NCBI RefSeq assembly: GCF_017676345.1 | Contig: NZ_JAFFZM010000016.1 | Coordinates: 62,001 to 126,000, forward strand | Reading direction: 5' to 3' | DNA from: Streptomyces smyrnaeus | Lineage (GTDB): Bacteria; Actinomycetota; Actinomycetes; Streptomycetales; Streptomycetaceae | Length of the DNA: 64,000 nucleotides | In this document: positions 37,606-46,646 of the stretch, piece by piece | Numbering within the stretch: position 1 is the stretch's first letter | Layout: the number at the start of each line of letters is the position of its first letter | Position numbers and translations under genes: made by a program | The notes under the pieces: generated by a model | What the model saw: the letters and a program-made list of their open reading frames with translations, nothing else | What the model was told of the DNA's origin: nothing | Database searches by the model: none

Positions 37606-38094
37606 ATGGCCGACTCCAGTTTCGACATCGTCTCGAAGGTCGAGCGGCAGGAGGTCGACAACGCGCTGAACCAGGCCGCGAAGGAGATCTCCCAGCGCTA
37701 CGACTTCAAGGGTGTGGACGCTTCCATCGCGTGGTCGGGCGAGCGGATCGAGATGCGGGCGAACTCGGAGGAGCGGGTGAAGGCCGTGCTCGACATCTTC
37801 CAGTCCAAGCTGATCAAGCGCGGCATCTCGCTGAAGGCGCTGGACACCGGGGAGCCGCAGGCCTCCGGCAAGGAGTACCGCATCTCCGCGTCGCTCCAGG
37901 AGGGCATCTCCCAGGAGAACGCCAAGAAGGTCGCGAAGGTCATCCGGGACGAGGGCCCCAAGGGCGTCAAGGCCCAGGTGCAGGGCGACGAACTGCGGGT
38001 GACCTCCAAGAGCCGGGACAGCCTGCAGGAGGTCATCAGCCTGCTGAAGGGCAAGGACTTCGACTTCGCCCTGCAGTACGTGAACTTCCGCTAG
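37606..38094 (+). CDS. YajQ family nucleotide-binding protein
   Basis: A 162-aa protein with two ferredoxin-like folds. Family marks: S-F-D-I-V-S-K-V at the start, R-Y-D-F-K-G near residue 33, L-I-K-R-G-I and the C-terminal D-F-D-F-A-L-Q-Y-V-N-F-R. Relatives bind nucleotides, including cyclic di-GMP, and can act with transcription factors; the role in Streptomyces is not settled. ATG 37606 is the family start. It is monocistronic, convergent with yccF-htpX. Confidence 0.93.
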   Translation: MADSSFDIVSKVERQEVDNALNQAAKEISQRYDFKGVDASIAWSGERIEMRANSEERVKAVLDIFQSKLIKRGISLKALDTGEPQASGKEYRISASLQEGISQENAKKVAKVIRDEGPKGVKAQVQGDELRVTSKSRDSLQEVISLLKGKDFDFALQYVNFR

Positions 38095-38184
38095 ACCGGA
38101 GCCCGCCGAGGAGTACTCCTGTGGAGGCGTACCTCCTGTCAGGTCCGCACTTCTGAGCGGGCCGCGGCCGGGCGGGCGGGGTGG

Positions 38185-38210
38185 GCCTCACCCCTGGAAA
38201 CGGGTGGGGC
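38185..38210. terminator. Bidirectional hairpin between yajQ-type gene and yccF
   Basis: A 9-bp stem, GCCTCACCC with GGGTGGGGC (one G-U pair), and an 8-base loop, between convergent genes. Confidence 0.55.
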
Positions 38211-38234
38211 TCACTGGTGCGGACGGGTGAGTGG

Positions 38235-38639
38235 TCACCAGCGGTAGCCCGGGTAGGCCCCGGGCGCGCCGGTGGTCACGATCTCGCGGCCGAGCGGCAT
38301 CAGCGAGACCGGGACCATCTTGAAGTGGGCCAGCCCGAAGGGGATGCCGATGAGGGTCACGCAGAGCGCCACACCCATGGTGAGGTGTCCGAGTGTGAGC
38401 CAGATCCCCGCGAAGACGAGCCAGACGATGTTCCCGGCGCCGGACGCGGCGCCCGCGTCCGGGCGCTGTACGACGGTCCGGCCGAACGGCCACAGGGCGT
38501 ACGCGGCGATGCGGAAGCAGGCCAGGCCCCAGGGGATCGTGATGATGAGCACACAGCAGACGAGTCCCGCCAGGACGTAGCCGAGTGCCATCCAGAGGCC
38601 GGAAAAGATCAGCCAGAGCAGATTGAGGAGGGTCTTCAC
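38235..38639 (-). CDS. yccF: YccF domain inner-membrane protein
   Basis: A 134-aa protein with two copies of the YccF domain, each a hydrophobic helix pair: N-L-L-W-L-I-F-S-G-L-W and N-I-V-W-L-V-F-A-G-I-W begin the repeats, and I-T-I-P-W-G-L-A-C-F-R and I-G-I-P-F-G-L-A-H-F-K end them. Function unknown; in other bacteria it lies near transporters or stress genes. Its ATG overlaps the htpX stop as ATGA, so it is translationally coupled to the protease and may share a membrane-quality role. Confidence 0.9.
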   Translation of the reverse strand: MKTLLNLLWLIFSGLWMALGYVLAGLVCCVLIITIPWGLACFRIAAYALWPFGRTVVQRPDAGAASGAGNIVWLVFAGIWLTLGHLTMGVALCVTLIGIPFGLAHFKMVPVSLMPLGREIVTTGAPGAYPGYRW

Positions 38640-39502
38640 CCTCGCCAGCCTGCCATCTTCTCCAGCCGGGCGACACGCTCAGCCATCGGTGGATGGGTGG
38701 AGAAAAGTTTCGTCATGCCGCCCTCGCCCCTGCGGAACGGGTTGGCGATCATCATATGGCTCGCCGTCTCCAGCCGTGGCTCGGGCGGCAGCGGCAGTTG
38801 TGCCGTACCCGCCTCCAGTTTCCGCAGGGCGGAGGCGAGCGCCAGCGGGTCGCCGGTGAGCTGTGCGCCGGAGGCGTCGGCCTCGTACTCCCGGGAGCGG
38901 GAGACGGCCAGCTGGATGAGGGAGGCGGCGAGCGGGCCCAGCAGCATGATCAGCAACATGCCGACCAGGCCCGGCCCCTCGTCGTCGTCGGAACGCCCGA
39001 AGGGGACCAGCCAGGCGAAGTTGACCAGGAAGAGCACCACCGAGGCGAGCGCGCCCGCGATGGAGGAGATGAGGATGTCCCGGTTGTAGACGTGGCTCAG
39101 CTCGTGGCCCAGGACACCGCGCAGCTCACGTTCGTTCAGTATGCGAAGGATGCCGTCCGTGCAGCACACCGCGGCGTTGCGCGGATTGCGGCCGGTGGCG
39201 AAGGCATTGGGCGCCTGGGTGGGCGAGATGTACAGCCGCGGCATGGGCTGCCGGGCGGCCGTGGACAGCTCGCGGACCATGCGGTACAACTGCGGGGCCT
39301 CGAACTCGCTGACCGGGCGGGCACGCATGGCGCGCAGCGCGAGCTTGTCGCTGTTCCAGTACGCGTAGGCGTTGGTACCCAGCGCGATCAGCAGCGCGAC
39401 GACCAGGCCCGTGGTGCCGAAGAAGCTCCCGATGACGAGGATGAGGGCGGACAGCCCTCCCAGGAGCAGAGCTGTCCTCAGCCCGTTGTGCCGGCGGTGC
39501 AC
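38636..39502 (-). CDS. htpX: Membrane zinc metalloprotease HtpX
   Basis: A 288-aa M48B peptidase for membrane protein quality control. Two N-terminal helices come first. The zinc motif H133-E-L-S-H137 is preceded by R-E-L-R-G-V-L-G, and the third ligand is the Glu in S-R-E-Y-E-A-D-A. Two further helices lie between. The C-terminal F-S-T-H-P-P-M-A-E-R-V motif is complete. GTG 39502. Coupled to yccF. Confidence 0.95.
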   Translation of the reverse strand: MHRRHNGLRTALLLGGLSALILVIGSFFGTTGLVVALLIALGTNAYAYWNSDKLALRAMRARPVSEFEAPQLYRMVRELSTAARQPMPRLYISPTQAPNAFATGRNPRNAAVCCTDGILRILNERELRGVLGHELSHVYNRDILISSIAGALASVVLFLVNFAWLVPFGRSDDDEGPGLVGMLLIMLLGPLAASLIQLAVSRSREYEADASGAQLTGDPLALASALRKLEAGTAQLPLPPEPRLETASHMMIANPFRRGEGGMTKLFSTHPPMAERVARLEKMAGWRG

Positions 39503-39654
39503 GGTACGCCCTCCAGATGGTGCCGCGGAGCCCTGAGCCGGGCAGACCTTCCGCCCTCAGCAGCCCCGTCCAGTGGACCCTCCCTCAGCGTCAACGGGGA
39601 GTGGGCGTTGTCAGTTCCCTCGGCGTTGTCCGGGCGTTCCCCGGCGCGAATCGC

Positions 39655-41211
39655 TCAGAAGAGTGCCGTACCGGCGAACCGCAGCACGAGCTGCGGCGCT
39701 CCGGAGGCAGCCAGGGCGAGTGCCCCGGTCAGTGCGACGGTCGCGGTCAGCGGCGCGGAGAGCCGCGGAAGGGCGGGGGCGGCGGTCTGCTGCTCGCTCG
39801 CGGCGGCGGCCTGCTGCGGTGCGGCGGGGCGGAAGAGCAGCGCCGTCCATGTGAGGTAGTACACGAGCGCGATCACGACGTTGAACGCCATCACGACGGC
39901 GAGCCAGCCGAGCCCGGCGTCCACGGCCGCCTGGAAGACGGTGACCTTGGCGAACAGGCCGATGATGCCCGGGGGCAGCCCGGCCAGGCACAGCAGGAAG
40001 AACGCCAGCGCGGCAGCGGCCAGGGGATGCGTACGGACAAGCCCCCGGTAGTCGTCCAGCCGGCCGTCCGATCCGTGCGGCTGGAGGGCGGCTACGACAG
40101 CGAAGGCCCCCAGGTTCACAACGGCGTACATCAGCGCGTAGGCGAGCGTCGCACCGACCGCGTGGTCCGGCTCGTCCGCGTAGCCGGCGGCGGCGATCGG
40201 GACGAGCAGATAGCCCGCCTGTCCGACCGACGACCAGGCGAGCAGGCGTACCGCCCCGTGTGCGCGGTCGGTCCGCTGGCGCAGCGCGCCCAGGTTGCCG
40301 ACGCTCATGGTCAGTGCGGCGAGCACCGCGAGCGCCGGGCCCCACGCGTGCGCGTACGCGGGGAAGGCCCGCACGGTGACCAGGATCAGTCCCGAGAAGC
40401 CCGCCGCCTTGCCGATGACGGACAGATAGGCGGCGACCGGCACCGGTGCGCCCACATAGGTGTCCGGCACCCAGAAGTGGAACGGTGCGGCAGCGGTCTT
40501 GAAGGCGAAGCCGACCAGGGTGAGCGCCACGCCTGTGGCGGCGAGGGTGCTCAGCCGGCTGTCGACACCGGGCAGGGCCTCGGCGACGGTGCTCAGGTGC
40601 ATGCTGCCGGTGGCGGCATAGACGAAGCTGACGCCCAGCAGCATCACGGCTGTGGCGGCGACGGACGACAGGAAGAACTTCAGCGCCGCCTCGGACGAGA
40701 GCCGCTCGCCGCGCCGCAGTCCTACCAGTGCGAACGCCGGGAGGGAGGCGACCTCCAGGGCCACGACAAGTGTCGCCAGGTCACGTGCGGCGGGCAGCAG
40801 GGCCGCCCCGGACGCCGAGGAGAGCAGCAGGAACCAGAACTCCCCCGCCGGCAGCCGTTCCCGGCGTACGGCGGTCATCGACAGCAGCGCTGTCACGAAG
40901 GCACCGCCCAGGACGAGCAGCTGCACGGTGAGGGTGAAGGTGTCGGCGACGTAGCTGCAGGAGCGCGTCCCGGAGGTGAGACAGAAGGTGGCGCGGTCGT
41001 CACCGACGAGCGGGGCGAGCGCCAGCCCCGCGAGGCCGAGCGCGGCGGCGGACAGCCAGCCGAGCAGGCCCTTGTGGCGCTCGGCCAGGAACAACTCGGC
41101 CACCAGGACGACCAGCGCGGCGACAGCGGCGATGGCGGGCGGCGCGACGGCGGCCCAGTCGATGCTCTGGACGAGGCTGTGCGCGCCCTGTGGGGCGGTG
41201 AGCGCTGTCAT
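39655..41211 (-). CDS. nuoN: Complex I-type antiporter-like subunit NuoN
   Basis: A 518-aa membrane subunit with about 14 helices, one of the three Mrp-like proton-channel subunits. L-E-V-A-S-L-P-A-F-A-L-V carries the key Glu of helix 5, and A-F-K-T-A-A-A-P-F-H-F-W-V-P-D the conserved Lys and His. A cytoplasmic insert rich in Ala and Gln lies near residue 470. Its ATG overlaps the nuoM stop as ATGA. It is the last gene of a ten-gene nuo operon lacking nuoD, E, F and G. Confidence 0.95.
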   Translation of the reverse strand: MTALTAPQGAHSLVQSIDWAAVAPPAIAAVAALVVLVAELFLAERHKGLLGWLSAAALGLAGLALAPLVGDDRATFCLTSGTRSCSYVADTFTLTVQLLVLGGAFVTALLSMTAVRRERLPAGEFWFLLLSSASGAALLPAARDLATLVVALEVASLPAFALVGLRRGERLSSEAALKFFLSSVAATAVMLLGVSFVYAATGSMHLSTVAEALPGVDSRLSTLAATGVALTLVGFAFKTAAAPFHFWVPDTYVGAPVPVAAYLSVIGKAAGFSGLILVTVRAFPAYAHAWGPALAVLAALTMSVGNLGALRQRTDRAHGAVRLLAWSSVGQAGYLLVPIAAAGYADEPDHAVGATLAYALMYAVVNLGAFAVVAALQPHGSDGRLDDYRGLVRTHPLAAAALAFFLLCLAGLPPGIIGLFAKVTVFQAAVDAGLGWLAVVMAFNVVIALVYYLTWTALLFRPAAPQQAAAASEQQTAAPALPRLSAPLTATVALTGALALAASGAPQLVLRFAGTALF

Positions 41212-42794
41212 CGGGTCACTCCTGGCAGGAGGCTCTGCACGGCCGGGTCCATGAGCCCGAGGAGGGCCCCGGGCCACAGTCCGGCGACGACGGTGAGGAC
41301 GACCAGGGGCGTCCAGGCGGCGAACTCGAAACCGCGCACGTCCGTGACCGTCGCGAGGCGTTCCGGGCGGGTCTCCGCCGGGTCGCCCATGCAGACACGG
41401 CGTACGACGACGAGCAGATAGGCGGCGGTCAGCAGGGTGCCCAGGGCGCCGAACACCAGGAACACCATGAAGGCGGGCCTGCTGAGCCCTGCTGCCGGGT
41501 GGTAGGCGCCCAGCAGCGCCAGCAACTCGCCCCAGAACCCGGCCAGTCCCGGCAGCCCCAAGGAGGCCACTGCGCCGAAGGCGAGCAGGCCGCCCAGCCG
41601 TGGTGCCCTGCCGTAGAGCGCGCCTCCGGTGGCACCGGCCAGCGTGTCCAGGTCGCTGGTGCCCGTCCGGTCCTTCAGGGCGCCGACGAGGAAGAACAGC
41701 AGGCCGGTGATCAGGCCGTGCGCGAGGTTCGCATAGAGGGCACCGTTGACACCCGTGTGGGTGAGCGTGGCGATGCCCAGCAGCACGAAGCCCATGTGCC
41801 CGACCGAGGAGTAGGCGATCAGCCGTTTGAGGTCGCCCTTGGCGCCCTTGCGCGCGAGAGCGAGACAGGCGAGCGATCCATAGATGATGCCCGCGACGGC
41901 GAAGGCCGCCAGGTACGGCGCGAAGGTGTGCGCCCCCTCGGGAACGCCGGGCAGCAGGATCCGGACGAAGCCATAGGTGCCCATTTTCAGCAGCACGCCG
42001 GCCAGCAGGACGGAGCCCACGGTGGGTGCTGCCGTGTGCGCGTCCGGAAGCCAGCTGTGCAGCGGCCACATGGGCGCCTTGACGGCCAGCCCGATGCCGA
42101 TGGCCAGGGCGGCGATCAGCTGGGTGGTGTGACCGAGACCCGAGCCGTGTGCGTCGGCGAGCCGCACCATGTCGAACGTGCCGGCGTTCAGCCCGAGCAC
42201 CAGCAGTCCGAGCAGCATCACGACGGAGCCGAGCAGTGTGTACAGGACGAACTTCCAGGCCGCCGGGCCCCTGCCCTCGCCGCCCCACCGGGCGATGAGG
42301 AAGTACATCGGGATGAGCACCATCTCGAACGCCAGGAAGAACAGCATCAGATCGAGCACCGCGAACGTGGCGAGGGTGCCGCACTCCAGCAGGAGCAGCA
42401 GTGCCACGAACGCCTTGGGGCTCGGCCCTTGCGGCATTCTGACGTAGCTGTAGAGCGCGCACAGGAACGTCAGCAGTGCGGTGAGGACCAGCAGCGGCAA
42501 GGAGATGCCGTCGGTGCCGAAGTGCAGCCGTACGCCCAGCGCGGGGATCCAGGCGACGTTCGTCTCGGCCTGCATGCTGCCCGGGCGGTCGTGGTCGAAG
42601 CCGAGCGTCAGCACGACGGTGAGGGCGAGCACGGCGCCGGTGACCGTCACCCCGTGCCGCAGTACCGCCTGGTCGGGGCCGCGACCGCGCAGTCCGGGCG
42701 GTGCGGGCAGCAGTGCGGCGACCGCGCCGAGCAGCGGTAGGGCGACGACGGCGAGCAGGAGCGCCTGCAGGACGGTCTCGTCGAGCGGGATCAC
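41208..42794 (-). CDS. nuoM: Complex I-type antiporter-like subunit NuoM
   Basis: A 528-aa, 14-helix subunit. F-L-A-F-E-M-V-L-I-P-M-Y-F carries the conserved Glu, and A-V-K-A-P-M-W-P-L-H-S-W-L-P-D-A-H the central Lys and lumenal His. Y-S-S-V-G-H-M-G is a further family block. GTG 42794 lies one base after the nuoL stop, so translation is coupled. Confidence 0.96.
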   Translation of the reverse strand: MIPLDETVLQALLLAVVALPLLGAVAALLPAPPGLRGRGPDQAVLRHGVTVTGAVLALTVVLTLGFDHDRPGSMQAETNVAWIPALGVRLHFGTDGISLPLLVLTALLTFLCALYSYVRMPQGPSPKAFVALLLLLECGTLATFAVLDLMLFFLAFEMVLIPMYFLIARWGGEGRGPAAWKFVLYTLLGSVVMLLGLLVLGLNAGTFDMVRLADAHGSGLGHTTQLIAALAIGIGLAVKAPMWPLHSWLPDAHTAAPTVGSVLLAGVLLKMGTYGFVRILLPGVPEGAHTFAPYLAAFAVAGIIYGSLACLALARKGAKGDLKRLIAYSSVGHMGFVLLGIATLTHTGVNGALYANLAHGLITGLLFFLVGALKDRTGTSDLDTLAGATGGALYGRAPRLGGLLAFGAVASLGLPGLAGFWGELLALLGAYHPAAGLSRPAFMVFLVFGALGTLLTAAYLLVVVRRVCMGDPAETRPERLATVTDVRGFEFAAWTPLVVLTVVAGLWPGALLGLMDPAVQSLLPGVTR

Positions 42795-42795
42795 G

Positions 42796-44892
42796 TCACG
42801 CCCCTCCGTTTCCGGTCACGGCCACGACGGCGATGACGGCGAGCACCAAGGAGCCCGTCAGCAGGGCGCCGAGGTAGGTCTGCACGTTGCCCGTCTGGGC
42901 GCGCCGGACAGCCGCGCCGAGCAGCCGCGAACCGCGCCCGGCACCCGCCACGTAGGCGTCGACGACCTCCCGGTCCAAGAAGCGCACCAGCCTGGCGGCG
43001 CCCTGGACGGGGCGTACGACAGCGGTGCTGTAGAGGGCGTCCAGGTGGAAGCCGGCTGCCGCGTGCCGGTGCAGCGGTCCGAGCAGCAGCACTCCCGGGT
43101 CGGCGTCGTGTTCGGGGTGGAGCGCGGCGAGGGCGCTGCTGTGCCGCCAGGTCGCGTAGGTGAGGAGGCCGCCCACCAGTGCCACACCGGTGGCGAGCAC
43201 GGAGGTCGTCAGGGTGGGGCTGAGGGAAGCGTCGTCGAACCAGTCGGGCAGTACGAGAAAAGCGAGCCCCAGGACGAGGGACGGCAGCGCCAGCACCCAC
43301 AGGACGGCGGTCATCACGACGGGCGCGGGCTGGTGGGCGTGTCCGGGCTGATGGCCGTGTCCGGGCCGATGGGCGTGCGTATCGCGCTCGTCGGGGGCGT
43401 GTGCGGGGCCGGGGGTGGCGAGGTCCGTTTCGGGTGCCTGCTGCGCCACCTGTTCGGGTACGTGTTCGGCGGCCTTCTCGCCCTTGACCGCGAGCGGGGC
43501 CACGGCGGGCGCTCCCCGGAAGGCCAGCAGCCACAGCCGGGCCGCGTAGGCGGCGGTCAGCAGCGCGGTGACCAGGCCTGCGACGAGGACGATCCAGCCC
43601 GCGCCCGCGGGCGCCGCGTGCGCTCCCTGGAACGGGGCGTGGGCGTCACCGAAGGCGGCGTGTTCGGCCGCGGCCAGCACGGCTTCCTTGGAGAAGAACC
43701 CGGAGAACGGCGGCACGGCGGCCAGCGCCAGCAGCGCGATCGTCATCGTCCAGTAGGCGTCGGGCGCCCGCTTGGCGATACCGCCGGTGCGGGCCATCAG
43801 GGTCAGGGAGTTGGTGCCGGCGGCGTGGATGACGACTCCGGCCGCCAGGAAGAGCAGCGCCTTGAACGCCCCATGGGTGAGCAGGTGGAAGACGGCGGCG
43901 CCGCGGTCGGCGACGGCGAGTGCGGCGGCCATGTAGGCGAGCTGGCTGATGGTCGAGTAGGCGAGTACACGCTTGATGTCGTCCTGGGCGAGCGCGGCGA
44001 GCGCCGAGCCGGTCATGGTGAGCGCGGCCAGCACCGCGAGGACGACCAGCGCCGCGGTGGAGGCCGTGAAGACGGGCAGCAGCCGGGCGACGAAGTAGAT
44101 GCCCGCCGCGACCATCGTGGCGGCGTGGATCAGCGCGGAGACCGGCGTCGGGCCCGCCATCGCGTCCGGCAGCCAGGAGTGCAGCGGCAGCTGCGCCGAC
44201 TTGCCCGCGACCCCGGCGAGCAGCAGCAGCGCGACCAGCGTGGGATGTGTCAGTTCGAAGCCGGAGAGGCTGGAGGTGAGGCGGGTGACGACGGTGCTGA
44301 TGCGGAAGCTGCCCGTCTCGGACGCCAGCGCCAGGATGCCGATGAGGAACGGCACGTCCCCCAGCTTGGTGACGAGGAACGCCTTGAGGGAGGCGGCGCG
44401 CGCGGCCGGGGTCTCCCAGTAGTGCCCGACCAGGAAGTACGAGCAGATGCCCATGACTTCCCAGCCGACGAGCAGCACGATCAGATCGTCGCTGTAGACC
44501 ACGAGGAACATCGCGGCGGTGAACAGCGAGACCAGCGCGGCGTACGAGGCGTAGCGCGGGTCGTCGCGCAGATAGCCGGTGGAGTAGAGCTGCACACAGG
44601 TGGCGACGAGGCCGACGAGCACGGCGACGAGCACGGCGAAGCCGTCGAGGTTGAGCGCCAGTTGGATCGGCAGCGCGTCGTTGCCCGTCGGAGCCAGCTC
44701 CGTGGCCGCGCGCACCGGGGCGCCGCCGCCCTGGCGGACCGCGACGGTGACGGCGAGCGCCGCGGCGGCGAGGGTGGGCAGGACCGCGAGCGGCCGTACG
44801 AAGCCCGGGGCGCGGCGGCCGAGGAGAAGCCCGGCGAGGGCGCCCAGCGCCGGGAGTACGGGGACGAGCGCTGCGAGGGTCGTGGTGCTCAC
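42796..44892 (-). CDS. nuoL: Complex I-type antiporter-like subunit NuoL
   Basis: A 698-aa subunit with the long C-terminal lateral helix. G-W-E-V-M-G-I-C-S-Y carries the helix 5 Glu, and S-A-Q-L-P-L-H-S-W-L-P-D-A-M-A-G-P-T-P-V-S-A-L-I-H-A is the classical signature with Lys-to-Gln variation in its first part. A cytoplasmic loop near residues 455-510 is Glu/Pro-rich and has a His-rich stretch, H-A-H-R-P-G-H-G-H-Q, absent in most NuoL proteins. Its GTG overlaps the nuoK stop as GTGA. Confidence 0.95.
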   Translation of the reverse strand: MSTTTLAALVPVLPALGALAGLLLGRRAPGFVRPLAVLPTLAAAALAVTVAVRQGGGAPVRAATELAPTGNDALPIQLALNLDGFAVLVAVLVGLVATCVQLYSTGYLRDDPRYASYAALVSLFTAAMFLVVYSDDLIVLLVGWEVMGICSYFLVGHYWETPAARAASLKAFLVTKLGDVPFLIGILALASETGSFRISTVVTRLTSSLSGFELTHPTLVALLLLAGVAGKSAQLPLHSWLPDAMAGPTPVSALIHAATMVAAGIYFVARLLPVFTASTAALVVLAVLAALTMTGSALAALAQDDIKRVLAYSTISQLAYMAAALAVADRGAAVFHLLTHGAFKALLFLAAGVVIHAAGTNSLTLMARTGGIAKRAPDAYWTMTIALLALAAVPPFSGFFSKEAVLAAAEHAAFGDAHAPFQGAHAAPAGAGWIVLVAGLVTALLTAAYAARLWLLAFRGAPAVAPLAVKGEKAAEHVPEQVAQQAPETDLATPGPAHAPDERDTHAHRPGHGHQPGHAHQPAPVVMTAVLWVLALPSLVLGLAFLVLPDWFDDASLSPTLTTSVLATGVALVGGLLTYATWRHSSALAALHPEHDADPGVLLLGPLHRHAAAGFHLDALYSTAVVRPVQGAARLVRFLDREVVDAYVAGAGRGSRLLGAAVRRAQTGNVQTYLGALLTGSLVLAVIAVVAVTGNGGA

Positions 44893-45329
44893 GCGTGCCG
44901 CCTCCCTGCGGCCGGACCCTGGACCCGCTGGTCAGAGCCGCTCCCGGCGTCGTTGTCAGTGGCGGGTGCCACACTCTTCTCATCGCGTGAACCGCCGCTG
45001 GAGTCGCCCCCTGGAGGGCCGTCGCTCTCGCGGAGGTCCCTGAGTCTGTCGATGTCGGAGCTGCCGCGGTTGCGGTAGACGAGCAGGACGATCGCCAGAC
45101 CGATGCCGATCTCGGCCGCGGCGATCGCGATGGTGAAGAGGGTGAGCGCCTGGCCCGCGTGCAGGGTGTCGCGGAGCCAGACGTCGAAGGCGACGAGGTT
45201 GAGGTTGACGGCGTTGAGCATCAGCTCGACGGCCATCAGGACGAGGATGGCGTTCCTGCGCGCGAGGACGCCGTAGAGGCCGACGCAGAAGAGGAGGACG
45301 GCGAGCACGGCGGGATAGGCGAGGTGCAT
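44889..45329 (-). CDS. nuoK: Complex I-type subunit NuoK
   Basis: A 146-aa subunit with three transmembrane helices in its first 95 residues. The membrane Glu residues are seen in L-M-A-V-E-L-M-L-N-A-V-N-L and A-A-A-E-I-G-I-G-L-A. A hydrophilic C-terminal tail of about 50 residues, rich in Asp, Ser and Gly, exceeds the usual length of about 100 aa. Start codon overlaps the nuoJ stop as TGATG. Confidence 0.95.
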   Translation of the reverse strand: MHLAYPAVLAVLLFCVGLYGVLARRNAILVLMAVELMLNAVNLNLVAFDVWLRDTLHAGQALTLFTIAIAAAEIGIGLAIVLLVYRNRGSSDIDRLRDLRESDGPPGGDSSGGSRDEKSVAPATDNDAGSGSDQRVQGPAAGRRHA

Positions 45330-46012
45330 CAGCTCTCACCGGCCTTGTTCCGCCTGGCGGGGACGGAATCGGTGCTGCCGGGCCGGGAGCCGGAACCGGA
45401 GCCGGCGTCGCTGTTCCGCTTGGAGAGGACGATCGCACCGACGAGTGCGGCGAGGAGGAGGACGGACAGCGCCTCGAAGGGCAGCACCCAGTGCCGGAAG
45501 AGTGCTGTGCCGGTCACCTCGGAGGAGCCCTGGCCCGGACCGGTGCGCTCCTCCAGGTCGATCCAGGTGGCGCGGAAGGCGTCGACGACGACGGTGACGA
45601 GGGTGGCCGCCGCCGCGAGGGAGACGACGAGCGCGATCCAGCGGTTGCCGGAGTCGGCGTCCGGCGAGCGCCCGATGGGGGCCCTGGTGAGCATGAGACC
45701 GAAGAGGATGAGGACGACGACGGAGCCGACGTAGATCAGCACCTGTACCCAGGCGATGAACTCGGCGGTCAGCAGCAGGTACTCGACGGCGATCCCGCCG
45801 AGCGCGACCACCAGCCACAGTGCGGCGTGCACGAGCTGTCTGGTGGTCACGGTGACCAGTGCGGCTCCGAGGGTGACGAGCCCGACGAGGACGAAGACGA
45901 TCTCGACCCCGGAGGGTGAGAGGAAGCCGGGGTGACCGGCGGCGAGGCCGGTGTGGGCCGGGGCCGCCCCGGTGTGGCCGCCGACGAGCGGCTGGACGAG
46001 GAGGGCGCTCAC
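45329..46012 (-). CDS. nuoJ: Complex I-type subunit NuoJ
   Basis: A 227-aa subunit with five helices. The E-Y-L-L-L-x-A-E-F-I-A-W-V-Q-V-L-I-Y-V-G block is the family signature, including the pi-bulge region. The N-terminus is extended by about 30 residues, and the C-terminus ends in a Ser/Gly/Arg tail. GTG 46012 overlaps the nuoI stop as GTGA; the open frame upstream belongs to nuoI in another phase. Confidence 0.94.
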   Translation of the reverse strand: MSALLVQPLVGGHTGAAPAHTGLAAGHPGFLSPSGVEIVFVLVGLVTLGAALVTVTTRQLVHAALWLVVALGGIAVEYLLLTAEFIAWVQVLIYVGSVVVLILFGLMLTRAPIGRSPDADSGNRWIALVVSLAAAATLVTVVVDAFRATWIDLEERTGPGQGSSEVTGTALFRHWVLPFEALSVLLLAALVGAIVLSKRNSDAGSGSGSRPGSTDSVPARRNKAGES

Positions 46013-46644
46013 TCGGCACCGCCTTGTGCGTCCTGGCCGGAGCCTCGCGTCGGCTTCCCGCCCGGCTCCTCGGCGGTCTGAGCGGCCTTGTCGGCGCTCT
46101 TGCGGGCGGCGGCCAGTTCCTTGGCCTCCTCGGCGGCGTCGTCCAGCGGCGGCGGTTCGGGCACGGTCCACATCCACTCGCGGAGCTTGTCCCGCTCGTG
46201 GGTCAGCTCATGGATATCGGTTTCCGCGTACTCGAACTCCGGCGACCAGAAGAGCGCGTCGAAAGGACACACCTCGATGCAGATACCGCAGTACATGCAC
46301 AGGGCGAAGTCGATGGCGAACCGGTCGAGGACGTTGCGGCTGCGCTCCCGTCCGCCCGGCGCGGCCGGAGGCACCGTCTCCTTGTGGGAGTCGATGTAGA
46401 TGCACCAGTCCGGGCACTCACGGGCGCACAGCATGCAGACGGTGCAGTTCTCCTCGAACAGGCCGATGACCCCCCGGCTGCGGGGCGGCAGTTCGGGCTG
46501 CGCGTCCGGGTAGTGCTCGGTGACCGACCGCCGGGTCATCGTGCGGAGGGTGACGGCCAGACCCTTGGCCAGGCCGGAGCCGAACACTCCGCGCCTGGCG
46601 CCGGACCGCTCGGCGGGCGTGCCCTCGAAGTGGGCGTGGGACAC
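46009..46644 (-). CDS. nuoI: Complex I-type iron-sulfur subunit NuoI
   Basis: A 211-aa protein with two 4Fe-4S motifs: C-T-V-C-M-L-C-A-R-E-C-P near residue 72 and C-M-Y-C-G-I-C-I-E-V-C-P near 121, matching clusters N6a and N6b. It carries electrons towards the N2 cluster of NuoB. The C-terminal 60 residues are a charged Ala/Glu/Lys tail. GTG 46644 lies two bases after the nuoH stop. Confidence 0.95.
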   Translation of the reverse strand: MSHAHFEGTPAERSGARRGVFGSGLAKGLAVTLRTMTRRSVTEHYPDAQPELPPRSRGVIGLFEENCTVCMLCARECPDWCIYIDSHKETVPPAAPGGRERSRNVLDRFAIDFALCMYCGICIEVCPFDALFWSPEFEYAETDIHELTHERDKLREWMWTVPEPPPLDDAAEEAKELAAARKSADKAAQTAEEPGGKPTRGSGQDAQGGAE

Positions 46645-46646
46645 GG

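Noticed and set aside
42481..45078. 865-aa plus-strand frame opposite nuoL
   Set aside because: Shadow frame rich in Gly, Arg, Gln and Glu with no family match; nuoL is unambiguous on the minus strand.
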